Shown in pieces: positions 6,163 through 13,851 of a DNA stretch of 15,106 bases (the stretch's first letter is position 1; the number at the start of each line of letters is the position of its first letter). A program made the position numbers and the translations under genes. The stretch is from an uncultured Chitinophagaceae bacterium (lineage in GTDB: Bacteria; Bacteroidota; Bacteroidia; Chitinophagales; Chitinophagaceae), in contig CAILAF010000140.1 in NCBI GenBank assembly GCA_903832075.1, forward strand, positions 1 through 15,106, read 5' to 3'. The notes under the pieces are model-generated. The model saw nothing but the letters and a program-made list of their open reading frames with translations, had not been told where the DNA came from and made no database searches.

Positions 6163-8766
6163 ATGAGAAAAATTTTTATTGCTTTTACGTTGATAGCAAT
6201 GACCACATTTGGCTTTGCACAACGCCCTGGAAACCCAAACCCGAATCCACAAACAGGCGGAGCAGGCGGAAATACTGGGTTTGGTGGTATGGGTGGTTTA
6301 ACACCACAAAGAGCTGCTGCCCCAAAACCTTATAAAGAGGTGATCACTGACAAAGCGGTTTCTAAAAAAGGTTTATTCACAGTTCATAAAATTGAAGACA
6401 AATTCTATTTTGAAATTCCGGATTCAATTTTAGGCCGTGAAATTTTAGCTGTAACACGTTACAGTAAAATTGCAGGTGGTGGAAGAAATTATGGTGGTGA
6501 ATTGGTGAATGAACAAACACTAAAATTTGAAAAAGGTCCAAGTAATAATATTTTTCTTCGAGTTGTTACTTTAATAAGTACTGCAGATTCTAGCAATATT
6601 ATTTCAAAAGCTGTTAAGAATTCTTATTTAGATCCTATCGCTGCAGCATTTCCTGTAGCAGCTTATGGAAAAGATTCTGTTACTAATACTTCAAGCACCG
6701 TTATTGATGTAACAGATTTTTTTAAAGGAGATAATCAAGCTGTAAGCTTAACACCCAACATCAAAAGAAATTTGAATTTATCTGCATTAGCTCAAGACAG
6801 ATCTTATATTCAAACAATAAATACATTCCCGATCAATACAGAAATAAGAAGTGTAAAAACTTTTTCTTCAACTCCATCTGGTGGCGGTTTTGGTGCTACT
6901 CCATCTCCACAACCAGCTTCAACAACTCTTCCGGCTGCATCTGCTGCAGGTGCAGTTACCTTAGAATTGAATACATCATTATTGTTATTACCAAAAGTTC
7001 CAATGAATCGCAGACTATTTGATTCTCGTGTTGGATATTTTGCTGATGATTTTACTGTGTATAGTGATGATCAACAAAAAGTAGATAATCAAATTTTCGC
7101 AGTTCGTTACAGATTAGAACCAAAAGATGAAGATCTTGAAAAATATAACAGAGGCGAATTAGTTGAACCAAAAAAACAAATTGTTTATTATATAGATCCT
7201 GCAACACCAAAAGTTTGGAGACCTTATTTAATTGCTGGTGTAAATGATTGGCAGAAAGCTTTTGAAAAAGCAGGATTTAAAAATGCCATCGTTGCTAAAG
7301 AATGGCCGGAAGATGATTCTACCATGAGTTTGGAAGATGCACGCTTTTGTGTGATTCGTTATTTCGCATCTGATATTGAAAATGCTTATGGACCTCAAGT
7401 TCATGATCCTCGAAGCGGAGAAATCTTAGAAAGTCATATTGGTTGGTATCATAACGTAATGAAATTAGTTCATGATTGGTATTTTGTTCAAACTGCAGCA
7501 GTAGACCCAAAAGCAAGAAAAATGAAATTTGATGAAGAGTTAATGGGTAATTTAATTCGTTTCGTTTCTTCTCATGAAGTTGGTCATACTTTAGGTCTTC
7601 GTCATAACATGGGAAGCAGCAGTAAAACTCCTGTTGAAAAATTACGCGATAAAGCATGGGTAGAAGCAAACGGACATACTGCATCTATTATGGATTATGC
7701 GCGTTTTAATTATGTTGCTCAACCGGAAGATAATATTAATGAATCAGGTTTATTTCCACGTATTGGTGATTATGATAAATGGGCAATTGAATGGGGATAT
7801 AAATATATAGGAGAAAGTAGTGTTGAAAAAGATAAGAAGATTAACAATAAATGGATTGTTGAAAGATTAGGTGCTAATCCACGCTTATGGTTTGGTGGTG
7901 AAGGTGGAAATGGAGATCCACGTGCACAAACAGAAGACCTCGGAGATAATAGTATGAAAGCAAGTGAATATGGTATTAAAAATTTAAAGCGCATCGTTCC
8001 TAAATTATTTGAATGGACAAAAGAAGAAGCAGATAAATATGAAAACTTATCTGAAATGTATAGTCAAGTTGTAACTCAATTTGGCAGATACATGGGTCAT
8101 GTAACAAATAATGTTGGCGGTGTTTATGAAACTTTTAAAAGTGTAGAAGAAAAAGGAAATGTTTATGAACCAACTCCAAAAGCAACGCAAAAAGAAGCTG
8201 TTGCATTTTTAAACAAACAATTATTTCAAACACCAACTTGGTTATTGGATAAAGATATTTTAGATAAAGTAAACAGCCCATCCAGAGCAGAAACTGTTAC
8301 AACGCTTCAAGTAAATACATTGAATAATTTAATATCAAGCGCAAGATTAAATCGTTTAAATATTGCTGCTAATCGTTATGGAGTTGGAAAGACTTATAAC
8401 ATTGATGAATTGTTCGATGATGTTGAAACTGGTGTATTTAGTGAATTAGCGGAGAAAAAATCAATTGAGGGTTACCGCAGAAATTTACAAAAAGCTTATG
8501 TAGAAAATTTAATTGCTTTAGTTAACCCAGCTCCTGTAACAACTTTAACAGTTGGCGGTGGTGGCCGTGGCGGAAATGCAAATATTTCTCAAACCAATTT
8601 AAAGAATACTGATATTCCTTCAATAGCAAGAGGACATTTAGTTAGCTTAAGAAATCAAATCAATGCAGCAGCAACAGCCGCAACTGATAAAACAACTAAA
8701 TATCATTTGCAGGATATCTCTGAAAGAATCAAAAAAGGATTAAATCCAAAAGACGACAAAGAATAA
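6163..8766 (+). CDS. Secreted zinc-dependent metalloprotease, Met-zincin (DUF4953) with DUF5118/DUF5117-type N-terminus
   Basis: This is a predicted exported zinc peptidase of 867 residues, in a family common in Bacteroidota; its substrate is unknown. A signal peptide (1-19, ending FGFA) is followed by a Gly/Asn/Pro-rich linker (about 20-55). A DUF5118-like segment comes next (about 57-105, KKGLFTVHKIEDKFYFEIPD), then a DUF5117-like region (about 110-300), then the catalytic domain (about 395-720). The zinc motif HEVGHTLGLRH has ligands H471, H475 and H481 and catalytic E472. The Met-turn is SIMDY, with M510. All catalytic residues are present, so it should be active. Low-complexity Gly/Pro/Ala segments at 236-264 and 797-806 interrupt the more conserved parts. 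ATG at 6163 opens directly into the signal peptide. A strong terminator follows 18 bp after the stop, so the gene is probably monocistronic. Domain boundaries are estimates. Confidence 0.92.
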   Translation: MRKIFIAFTLIAMTTFGFAQRPGNPNPNPQTGGAGGNTGFGGMGGLTPQRAAAPKPYKEVITDKAVSKKGLFTVHKIEDKFYFEIPDSILGREILAVTRYSKIAGGGRNYGGELVNEQTLKFEKGPSNNIFLRVVTLISTADSSNIISKAVKNSYLDPIAAAFPVAAYGKDSVTNTSSTVIDVTDFFKGDNQAVSLTPNIKRNLNLSALAQDRSYIQTINTFPINTEIRSVKTFSSTPSGGGFGATPSPQPASTTLPAASAAGAVTLELNTSLLLLPKVPMNRRLFDSRVGYFADDFTVYSDDQQKVDNQIFAVRYRLEPKDEDLEKYNRGELVEPKKQIVYYIDPATPKVWRPYLIAGVNDWQKAFEKAGFKNAIVAKEWPEDDSTMSLEDARFCVIRYFASDIENAYGPQVHDPRSGEILESHIGWYHNVMKLVHDWYFVQTAAVDPKARKMKFDEELMGNLIRFVSSHEVGHTLGLRHNMGSSSKTPVEKLRDKAWVEANGHTASIMDYARFNYVAQPEDNINESGLFPRIGDYDKWAIEWGYKYIGESSVEKDKKINNKWIVERLGANPRLWFGGEGGNGDPRAQTEDLGDNSMKASEYGIKNLKRIVPKLFEWTKEEADKYENLSEMYSQVVTQFGRYMGHVTNNVGGVYETFKSVEEKGNVYEPTPKATQKEAVAFLNKQLFQTPTWLLDKDILDKVNSPSRAETVTTLQVNTLNNLISSARLNRLNIAANRYGVGKTYNIDELFDDVETGVFSELAEKKSIEGYRRNLQKAYVENLIALVNPAPVTTLTVGGGGRGGNANISQTNLKNTDIPSIARGHLVSLRNQINAAATAATDKTTKYHLQDISERIKKGLNPKDDKE

Positions 8767-8784
8767 TTTCGAATTCATTCTTAC

Positions 8785-8817
8785 AAACCCGATGAAATAT
8801 TTCATCGGGTTTTTTTA
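8785..8817 (+). terminator. Rho-independent terminator after the metalloprotease gene
   Basis: A perfect 28-nt palindrome (8785-8812), with arms AAACCCGATGAAA and TTTCATCGGGTTT around a short centre, is followed by a run of T. It starts 18 bp after the metalloprotease stop and should end that transcript before the next plus-strand gene. Confidence 0.93.
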
Positions 8818-8890
8818 TTACACTTATTTTATCATTTCATTTAAACATTAGTCAGTTTAACCAACTTACCTTCGATAACAAATAAATACA

Positions 8891-9619
8891 ATGAAATATT
8901 TTTTTACAATTTTTTTTGTTACAATATTCTTCATGGCTAATGCGCAACAAAAAAATATGCTTATTGGATACATAAAAGATAGCAGTAATAATAAACCATT
9001 ACCTTATGCAAGTATCATTAATTTGTATACGAATAAAATAAACATCTCTAACAAATCGGCTTTCTTTTCCATCCCAATAAAAGAAAATCAACTTATTTCA
9101 TTTGCATCTATTGGTTATAATTATGATACACTTCGTATCACTGAAAAAATATTGGCACAAGACACTTTAATTATTCTGCTTTCCCCGCTAACACATAAAT
9201 TAATAGATGTTACAGTGTATGCTTCAAAAAAATACAATGCTTATCAATTAGATAGTATGGAAAGAAGAAAAGATTTTTTTCAATTGATGAGTGAACATAC
9301 GCAACCTGTTTTTTCTTCTGCCAATCAAGGACCGGGAATTGGATTAAACTTAGATCATTTTTATAATCGCGAAAAAAAGAAAAGAAATGCAATTGGACTA
9401 TTTGAACAAATGGAAAATGAACAATATATAAATTATCGCTTTAATCCTGATGAAGTAAGTAAATATGCAACTTTTACTTCCGATTCATTATTGATCTTTA
9501 TTCAACAATACAGACCATCATTCAATTGGTTACGCAAGCATAATTCAGAAGATGAGATACTTTATTATATCAATGACAAATTGAAAATATTTTTCGGAAG
9601 AAAAGAAAATAACAAATAA
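8891..9619 (+). CDS. Secreted carboxypeptidase-like regulatory domain protein
   Basis: This is a 242-residue exported protein of unknown function. A signal peptide (1-18, ending MANA, then QQ) is followed by a CarboxypepD_reg-like beta-sandwich domain (about 24-110). That domain shows the usual signs: GYIKDSSNNKPLPYASI, a later SFASIGY, and the closing LIDVTVYA. In larger Bacteroidota proteins this domain precedes a TonB-dependent outer-membrane barrel, but no plug or barrel is present here. The remaining part (about 111-242) is charged, with the segments FFQLMSEHTQPVFSS and QQYRPSFNWLRKH. It resembles the C-terminal part of other short Bacteroidota proteins with this domain, a recollection I cannot check here. 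ATG at 8891 gives a clean signal peptide. Its stop (9617-9619) abuts the stop of the opposing permease gene. It has no evident operon partner; a binding or scaffolding role in the periplasm or outer membrane is inference. Confidence 0.8.
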   Translation: MKYFFTIFFVTIFFMANAQQKNMLIGYIKDSSNNKPLPYASIINLYTNKINISNKSAFFSIPIKENQLISFASIGYNYDTLRITEKILAQDTLIILLSPLTHKLIDVTVYASKKYNAYQLDSMERRKDFFQLMSEHTQPVFSSANQGPGIGLNLDHFYNREKKKRNAIGLFEQMENEQYINYRFNPDEVSKYATFTSDSLLIFIQQYRPSFNWLRKHNSEDEILYYINDKLKIFFGRKENNK

Positions 9620-10885
9620 TCACTCATAACGCAAAGCCACAATAGGATTGAGTCTAGCGGCTTTCATTGCTGGATAGATTCCTGCAACCAATCCAACCAA
9701 CGAACAAATAACAATACCTATGACAATCCATAACCAGGGTATTACCATTCCTGTTTTTAAAAATATTGCAAATAAATTTCCAACTAATACGCCTAATATA
9801 ATTCCAAAAAAAGCACCCATCAAACTGATGATGATACTTTCAAATAAAAATTGCTGACGAACATTTCTACTTTTTCCGCCAATAGCTTTTATCAATCCAA
9901 CTTCTCTTGTTCTTTCATTTACGGCTACCAACATAATATTCATTAATCCTATTGCAGCACCTATTAAAGTAATCATTCCAATTGCACCTGCCGAACCAGT
10001 AATACCACTTAAAAAAGAAATAAACATTTCAGCAAACTTATCGCTCTTCTCTATAATAAAATTATCTGCATCAGTAGGAGTTAATTTTCTAACAGCACGA
10101 AATACGGATGTAGCTTCATCTACAGCTTCATCTAATTGAATAACATTATTTACAATTACACCTATACCATAAGATGAACTGGCACCACTTAACCTTCTAC
10201 AATTATTGTAAGAAGTAACAATATTATCATCCGTTCTCTGAAAACCGGATGAACCCTTGCTTTTCAATAAACCTATTACTCGATAAGGAATGTTACCCAC
10301 ACGAATAATTTTATCTATACATTTCTCCGGCGCAGAAGAAAATAATTTTGTAGCAACATTACTTCCAATTAAACAAACATTCCTTCCACTTTGCACATCC
10401 ACATTATTCATATTGCGTCCGGCATCTAATGTAAAACCATTTACTGCTAAATAATTTTCATCTCCACCAATAATTTGTGAAACAGGATTTGTTTTCAAAT
10501 TATTATAATGAACTTCTAAATTTCCAGGACCACTTATAGAAATACAAACTAATGCAGGAAATGTATAATTGGTTTTAAAATATTCTGCATCTTCTCTTCT
10601 GATTAACTTATTTAAATTAGATGATTTTTCTTTTTGACCCTTACGAACTGTTTTTACAACTTCACGTCTGCCAAATCTTATGTTCGTTTTATATCGGATG
10701 CTAAATGCGTTGGCACCCATTGAAGAAAAACTTTCTTTTAAACTTTGGTTCATTGCTTGTATTGCCGTGATGATACCTATCAATGCCATAATACCAAATG
10801 CAATAATTGCAACAGTAATTCCGGTTCGAAGTTTATTACCACGAACAGTACGAAAAGCAAGTTGAAAAGAATCAGCAGAAGTCAT
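9620..10885 (-). CDS. ABC transporter permease, MacB/FtsX type
   Basis: This is an inner-membrane permease of the type VII ABC (MacB/FtsX/LolCE-like) class, which works by mechanotransmission rather than by ordinary substrate translocation. From ATG at 10885 it has 421 residues. One N-terminal helix (about 22-43, GITVAIIAFGIMALIGII) precedes a large periplasmic MacB_PCD domain (about 45-285). Three C-terminal helices follow (about 297-322, 349-375, 385-408), with the FtsX signature NERTREVGLIKAIGGK and the typical ending PAMKAARLNPIVALRYE. The periplasmic domain carries an early basic stretch (about 65-97). An alternative TTG start at 10900 would add MKLFC; ATG is preferred. No ATPase or MacA-like adaptor is next to it, so the ATPase must be encoded elsewhere. 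It lies 95 bp after nuoN on the same strand. The substrate is unknown. Confidence 0.88.
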   Translation of the reverse strand: MTSADSFQLAFRTVRGNKLRTGITVAIIAFGIMALIGIITAIQAMNQSLKESFSSMGANAFSIRYKTNIRFGRREVVKTVRKGQKEKSSNLNKLIRREDAEYFKTNYTFPALVCISISGPGNLEVHYNNLKTNPVSQIIGGDENYLAVNGFTLDAGRNMNNVDVQSGRNVCLIGSNVATKLFSSAPEKCIDKIIRVGNIPYRVIGLLKSKGSSGFQRTDDNIVTSYNNCRRLSGASSSYGIGVIVNNVIQLDEAVDEATSVFRAVRKLTPTDADNFIIEKSDKFAEMFISFLSGITGSAGAIGMITLIGAAIGLMNIMLVAVNERTREVGLIKAIGGKSRNVRQQFLFESIIISLMGAFFGIILGVLVGNLFAIFLKTGMVIPWLWIVIGIVICSLVGLVAGIYPAMKAARLNPIVALRYE

Positions 10886-10911
10886 GCAAAACAATTTCAA
10901 TTGTGATGCGA

Positions 10912-10943
10912 TAAAGATAATTGAATTGATAATTGCCCATCAA
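10912..10943 (-). promoter_or_regulatory. Possible promoter for the ABC permease
   Basis: On the minus strand, TTG (10943-10941) is followed after 21 bp by TATCTTTA (10919-10912), one mismatch from TAnnTTTG. A start about 20 nt before the permease ATG would result. This would uncouple the permease from the nuo operon. The match is weak. Confidence 0.22.
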
Positions 10944-10980
10944 TAAAATTGATAAAGTGAAATCAGAAAAGTTATTTCTG

Positions 10981-12372
10981 TTAGAAATAATACCATTTTA
11001 AAAGGACAGATGGTAAAATACCAATGATAATGATCAATGCAGCCAAAATTAATAAGCCAAATTTGAAACGATTATTTACATGTTCAATTTCCGCATCTCC
11101 TTCTTTAAAATACATTGCTTGAATAACCCTGAAATAATAATACACACTTACAGCAGCAAATAAAACAGCAATAACAACTAACCACAAAACAGATTGTCCA
11201 CCGGCTTTTATAGCAGATGCCAACATATAATATTTTGCGAAGAACCCAGCTGTTATAGGAATTCCGGCAAGCGATAATAAAAATATAGTATTTACTGCAG
11301 CAATAAAGGGTTCCCTTTTTGCCAAACCATTATAGCCATTGAAAGTGTAATCCTTCATTTTAATTAAAATAGAAAATATACCAATAGTTGCTATACTATA
11401 TGCTGCTGCATATAACAAAATAGCTTCCTTAGTAATGTCATTATTAGTATAAACCGCAAACAACATAAAGCCCGCTTGTGCAATACTGGAATATGCCAAC
11501 ATCCTTTTTACACTTTGTTGAAATACTGCTGTAATATTTCCAACAAATAATGTTGCAATAATGATTACTGGCATGATGATTTTCCATGAAATACCTAGAT
11601 CACTGCTTCGTTCTTGAAATAATTTAATAAACGCAAAAAATCCTGCGACTTTTATAATTGTTGCCATGAATGAAGTGAATACACTTGGCGAACCATCATA
11701 TACATCTGGTGTCCAGAAATGAAAAGGAGCAGCAGAAACTTTAAAACATAACGAAACAAAAATCAATAACAATCCTAATGGACCAATAATTGTATTGCTA
11801 GAAACTGCACCGGTTACAGACGAACTGATTGGTGGTAAATTAAAATTACCCGTTGCACCGTACACTAATGTTATACCCATCAACATAATACCTGTTGAAA
11901 AAGTTCCCATTAAAAAATATTTAAGTGCTGCTTCATTACTTTTTAAATTCTTTTTATCGGCACCGGTTAAAATGTATAATGGTATTGACATAATTTCAAC
12001 ACCTAAAAACATCATCAATAAACTATTATAAGATGTAAGAACAGCAACACCACATAATGAGAAAAATATCAATGCAAAATATTCTGCAACGTAATTACCA
12101 ACTTTTTCAACATCACTTCCGCTTAAAATAAAAAACAAAAAAGTAGAAATAAATAAAATGGTATTAAAGAACAAACCGAATTTATTGAACGATAAAAGAT
12201 TTTTTGTATCAACTGATATCATCCAAATACCGTAAGTATCTAATAAATTTACTACAATCAAAACAACCAATGCAATGCGTGCAATATTTGTAATGATTGA
12301 TTTATTTTTTGTGAAGATGCCGCTAAACATCATCACCACACCAGCTAAAGCCGAAAATATAATTGCATTCAT
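10981..12372 (-). CDS. nuoN: NADH-quinone oxidoreductase subunit N
   Basis: NuoN is one of three antiporter-like membrane subunits of complex I and forms the proton channel nearest the quinone-reducing part. It has 463 residues and about 14 helices, a normal length. Pumping residues of the Mrp-antiporter fold are visible: E126 in GVEIMSIPLYIL, K211 in FKVSAAPFHFW, K241 in TIIKVAGFF, and K380 in AGFFAKYYML. The stretch QQSVKRMLAYSSIAQAGFM (285-303) is the usual central signature. The start lies 27 bp after the nuoM stop, and the order L-M-N matches the standard operon end, so this is probably its last gene. The 95-bp gap to the downstream permease holds only weak hairpins, so readthrough is possible. 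ATG at 12372 gives a hydrophobic first helix as expected. Confidence 0.97.
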   Translation of the reverse strand: MNAIIFSALAGVVMMFSGIFTKNKSIITNIARIALVVLIVVNLLDTYGIWMISVDTKNLLSFNKFGLFFNTILFISTFLFFILSGSDVEKVGNYVAEYFALIFFSLCGVAVLTSYNSLLMMFLGVEIMSIPLYILTGADKKNLKSNEAALKYFLMGTFSTGIMLMGITLVYGATGNFNLPPISSSVTGAVSSNTIIGPLGLLLIFVSLCFKVSAAPFHFWTPDVYDGSPSVFTSFMATIIKVAGFFAFIKLFQERSSDLGISWKIIMPVIIIATLFVGNITAVFQQSVKRMLAYSSIAQAGFMLFAVYTNNDITKEAILLYAAAYSIATIGIFSILIKMKDYTFNGYNGLAKREPFIAAVNTIFLLSLAGIPITAGFFAKYYMLASAIKAGGQSVLWLVVIAVLFAAVSVYYYFRVIQAMYFKEGDAEIEHVNNRFKFGLLILAALIIIIGILPSVLLKWYYF

Positions 12373-12399
12373 AATTATCTACTCAGTTCAAGAAATCAA

Positions 12400-13827
12400 T
12401 TAACGATTAGCAAAAAATATTTGTACACTATCTTTTGTTAGATTAATCAAAGGTTGTGGATACACACCTAAAATAATCACTACAACAACCAATACAATTA
12501 AAATAAATTGCACATTCGCGCTAATTTCCTTTGCATTAATTGTCATACTAACTGTATTACCATAAAATATTTTTTGCACCATATTTAAAGTATACACAGC
12601 TGCTAAAATAATACTTACACCTGCAATAGCAGCCATCCATATATTGTATTGAAACAATCCATTAAACATTAAAAATTCTCCAACAAAAGAATTCGTTAAT
12701 GGCAAAGCAATATTGGCTAAAGACATCACAACTAAAAGTATTGCCAAAGCTGGTGCTTTTTGTGCCAAACCACCTAATTGACTAAGCTTACGCGTTCCTA
12801 ATTTTTGTTCAATTACATCAGCAACAATCCACAATCCAAGTACAACAATGCCATGATTAAACATTTGTACCATCACTCCTTCTAATCCAATTTGTGTATG
12901 AGTAAAGATTGCAGCATTCATTAAACCAATATGTGCAATGGACGAATAAGCAATTAATCTTTTTATATCATCTTGTTTGATAGCAATTAATGATGCATAG
13001 ATCATTCCAATAATTGAAAAGATGATAATTACATTACTAAAATTATTTGCTGCATTTGGAAAGATGGGTATCAACCAACGTATCACAGCAAAAATTCCCA
13101 TCTTTACCATTACACCACTTAACAACATAGTAACTGCTGTAGGTGCTTGCTCGTATGTATCCGGCTGCCATGTATGAAAAGGAAATATCGGCATCTTAAT
13201 AGCAAATGCAATAAAAAATAACCAGAATAATATGTTTTGTGATTTATCTGATAAATGCAATGCGTATAAAGATTTTAAAGCAAAAGAAGCATCAGGTGTT
13301 TGAAAATATAAAAATAGAATTCCTGCCAACATTAATAACGAACCAACAAATGTGTAAATAAAAAATTTAAATGTAACAGCAATTCTTTTTTCTCCTCCCC
13401 AAATTGAACATAAAAAGTAAACAGGGATTAAAGCCAGTTCCCAAAAGAAATAAAATAACAATGCATCTGTTGCAACAAACACACCCATTAAACCTGCCTG
13501 CGTTAATAACATTAATGCATAAAAAGCAGATGATTTATTGTAACTATTTTTAAACGTTGAAATAAAAATTACCGGCAATGAAATGGAAGTTAATAAACAT
13601 AACATTTTACTCATGCCATCTAATGAAACAGAAAAGCGAGTGCCTAAAGTTGGTAACCACACAGCATCGTAGGATAATTGCTCCTGATGAAATATTCCGT
13701 GCAATACCACTAATAAAGTAATGATAGAAGAAAATAACGACCATATTTTCACAGTTCTTTCTTCCTTAATAATAAAAGAAATCAAACCGCTTAATAAAGG
13801 AATCAATATCAACAAAACAGCAACCAT
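12400..13827 (-). CDS. nuoM: NADH-quinone oxidoreductase subunit M
   Basis: NuoM is the middle antiporter-like proton-pumping subunit of the complex I membrane arm. It has 475 residues, slightly shorter than E. coli NuoM (about 509). Hallmarks are the conserved glutamate E130 in FFWELALIPVYFL, K211 in AIKMPIFPFHTW, followed by QPDTYEQAPTAVTMLLSG, K242 in VMVKMGIF, IKQDDIKRLIAYSSIAHIG (283-301), and the GEF glutamate E384. These are the charged residues of the proton path across the family. It sits 24 bp after nuoL and 27 bp before nuoN, so all three should share one transcript. ATG at 13827 gives a hydrophobic N-terminus. No missing key residue or frameshift is seen. Confidence 0.97.
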   Translation of the reverse strand: MVAVLLILIPLLSGLISFIIKEERTVKIWSLFSSIITLLVVLHGIFHQEQLSYDAVWLPTLGTRFSVSLDGMSKMLCLLTSISLPVIFISTFKNSYNKSSAFYALMLLTQAGLMGVFVATDALLFYFFWELALIPVYFLCSIWGGEKRIAVTFKFFIYTFVGSLLMLAGILFLYFQTPDASFALKSLYALHLSDKSQNILFWLFFIAFAIKMPIFPFHTWQPDTYEQAPTAVTMLLSGVMVKMGIFAVIRWLIPIFPNAANNFSNVIIIFSIIGMIYASLIAIKQDDIKRLIAYSSIAHIGLMNAAIFTHTQIGLEGVMVQMFNHGIVVLGLWIVADVIEQKLGTRKLSQLGGLAQKAPALAILLVVMSLANIALPLTNSFVGEFLMFNGLFQYNIWMAAIAGVSIILAAVYTLNMVQKIFYGNTVSMTINAKEISANVQFILIVLVVVVIILGVYPQPLINLTKDSVQIFFANR

Positions 13828-13851
13828 AATTTTTTTATTTGCTTTATAGCA

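Noticed and set aside
7319..7684. 121-codon minus-strand open frame inside the metalloprotease gene
   Set aside because: It lies opposite the catalytic core of a well-supported gene and its translation looks like no known protein; it is a shadow of the real frame.
8867..8874. TACCTTCG as a -7 element for the 242-residue protein gene
   Set aside because: It has one mismatch to the consensus but no TTTG at the right distance upstream.
10886..10900. TTG start for the ABC permease, adding MKLFC
   Set aside because: An ATG five codons downstream gives a typical N-terminus for this family, and nothing supports the rarer TTG.
10939..10980. Two small hairpins between nuoN and the permease (10939-10953, 10964-10980)
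   Set aside because: Stems are only six AT-rich base pairs and neither is followed by a proper T run, so they are not called as a terminator.
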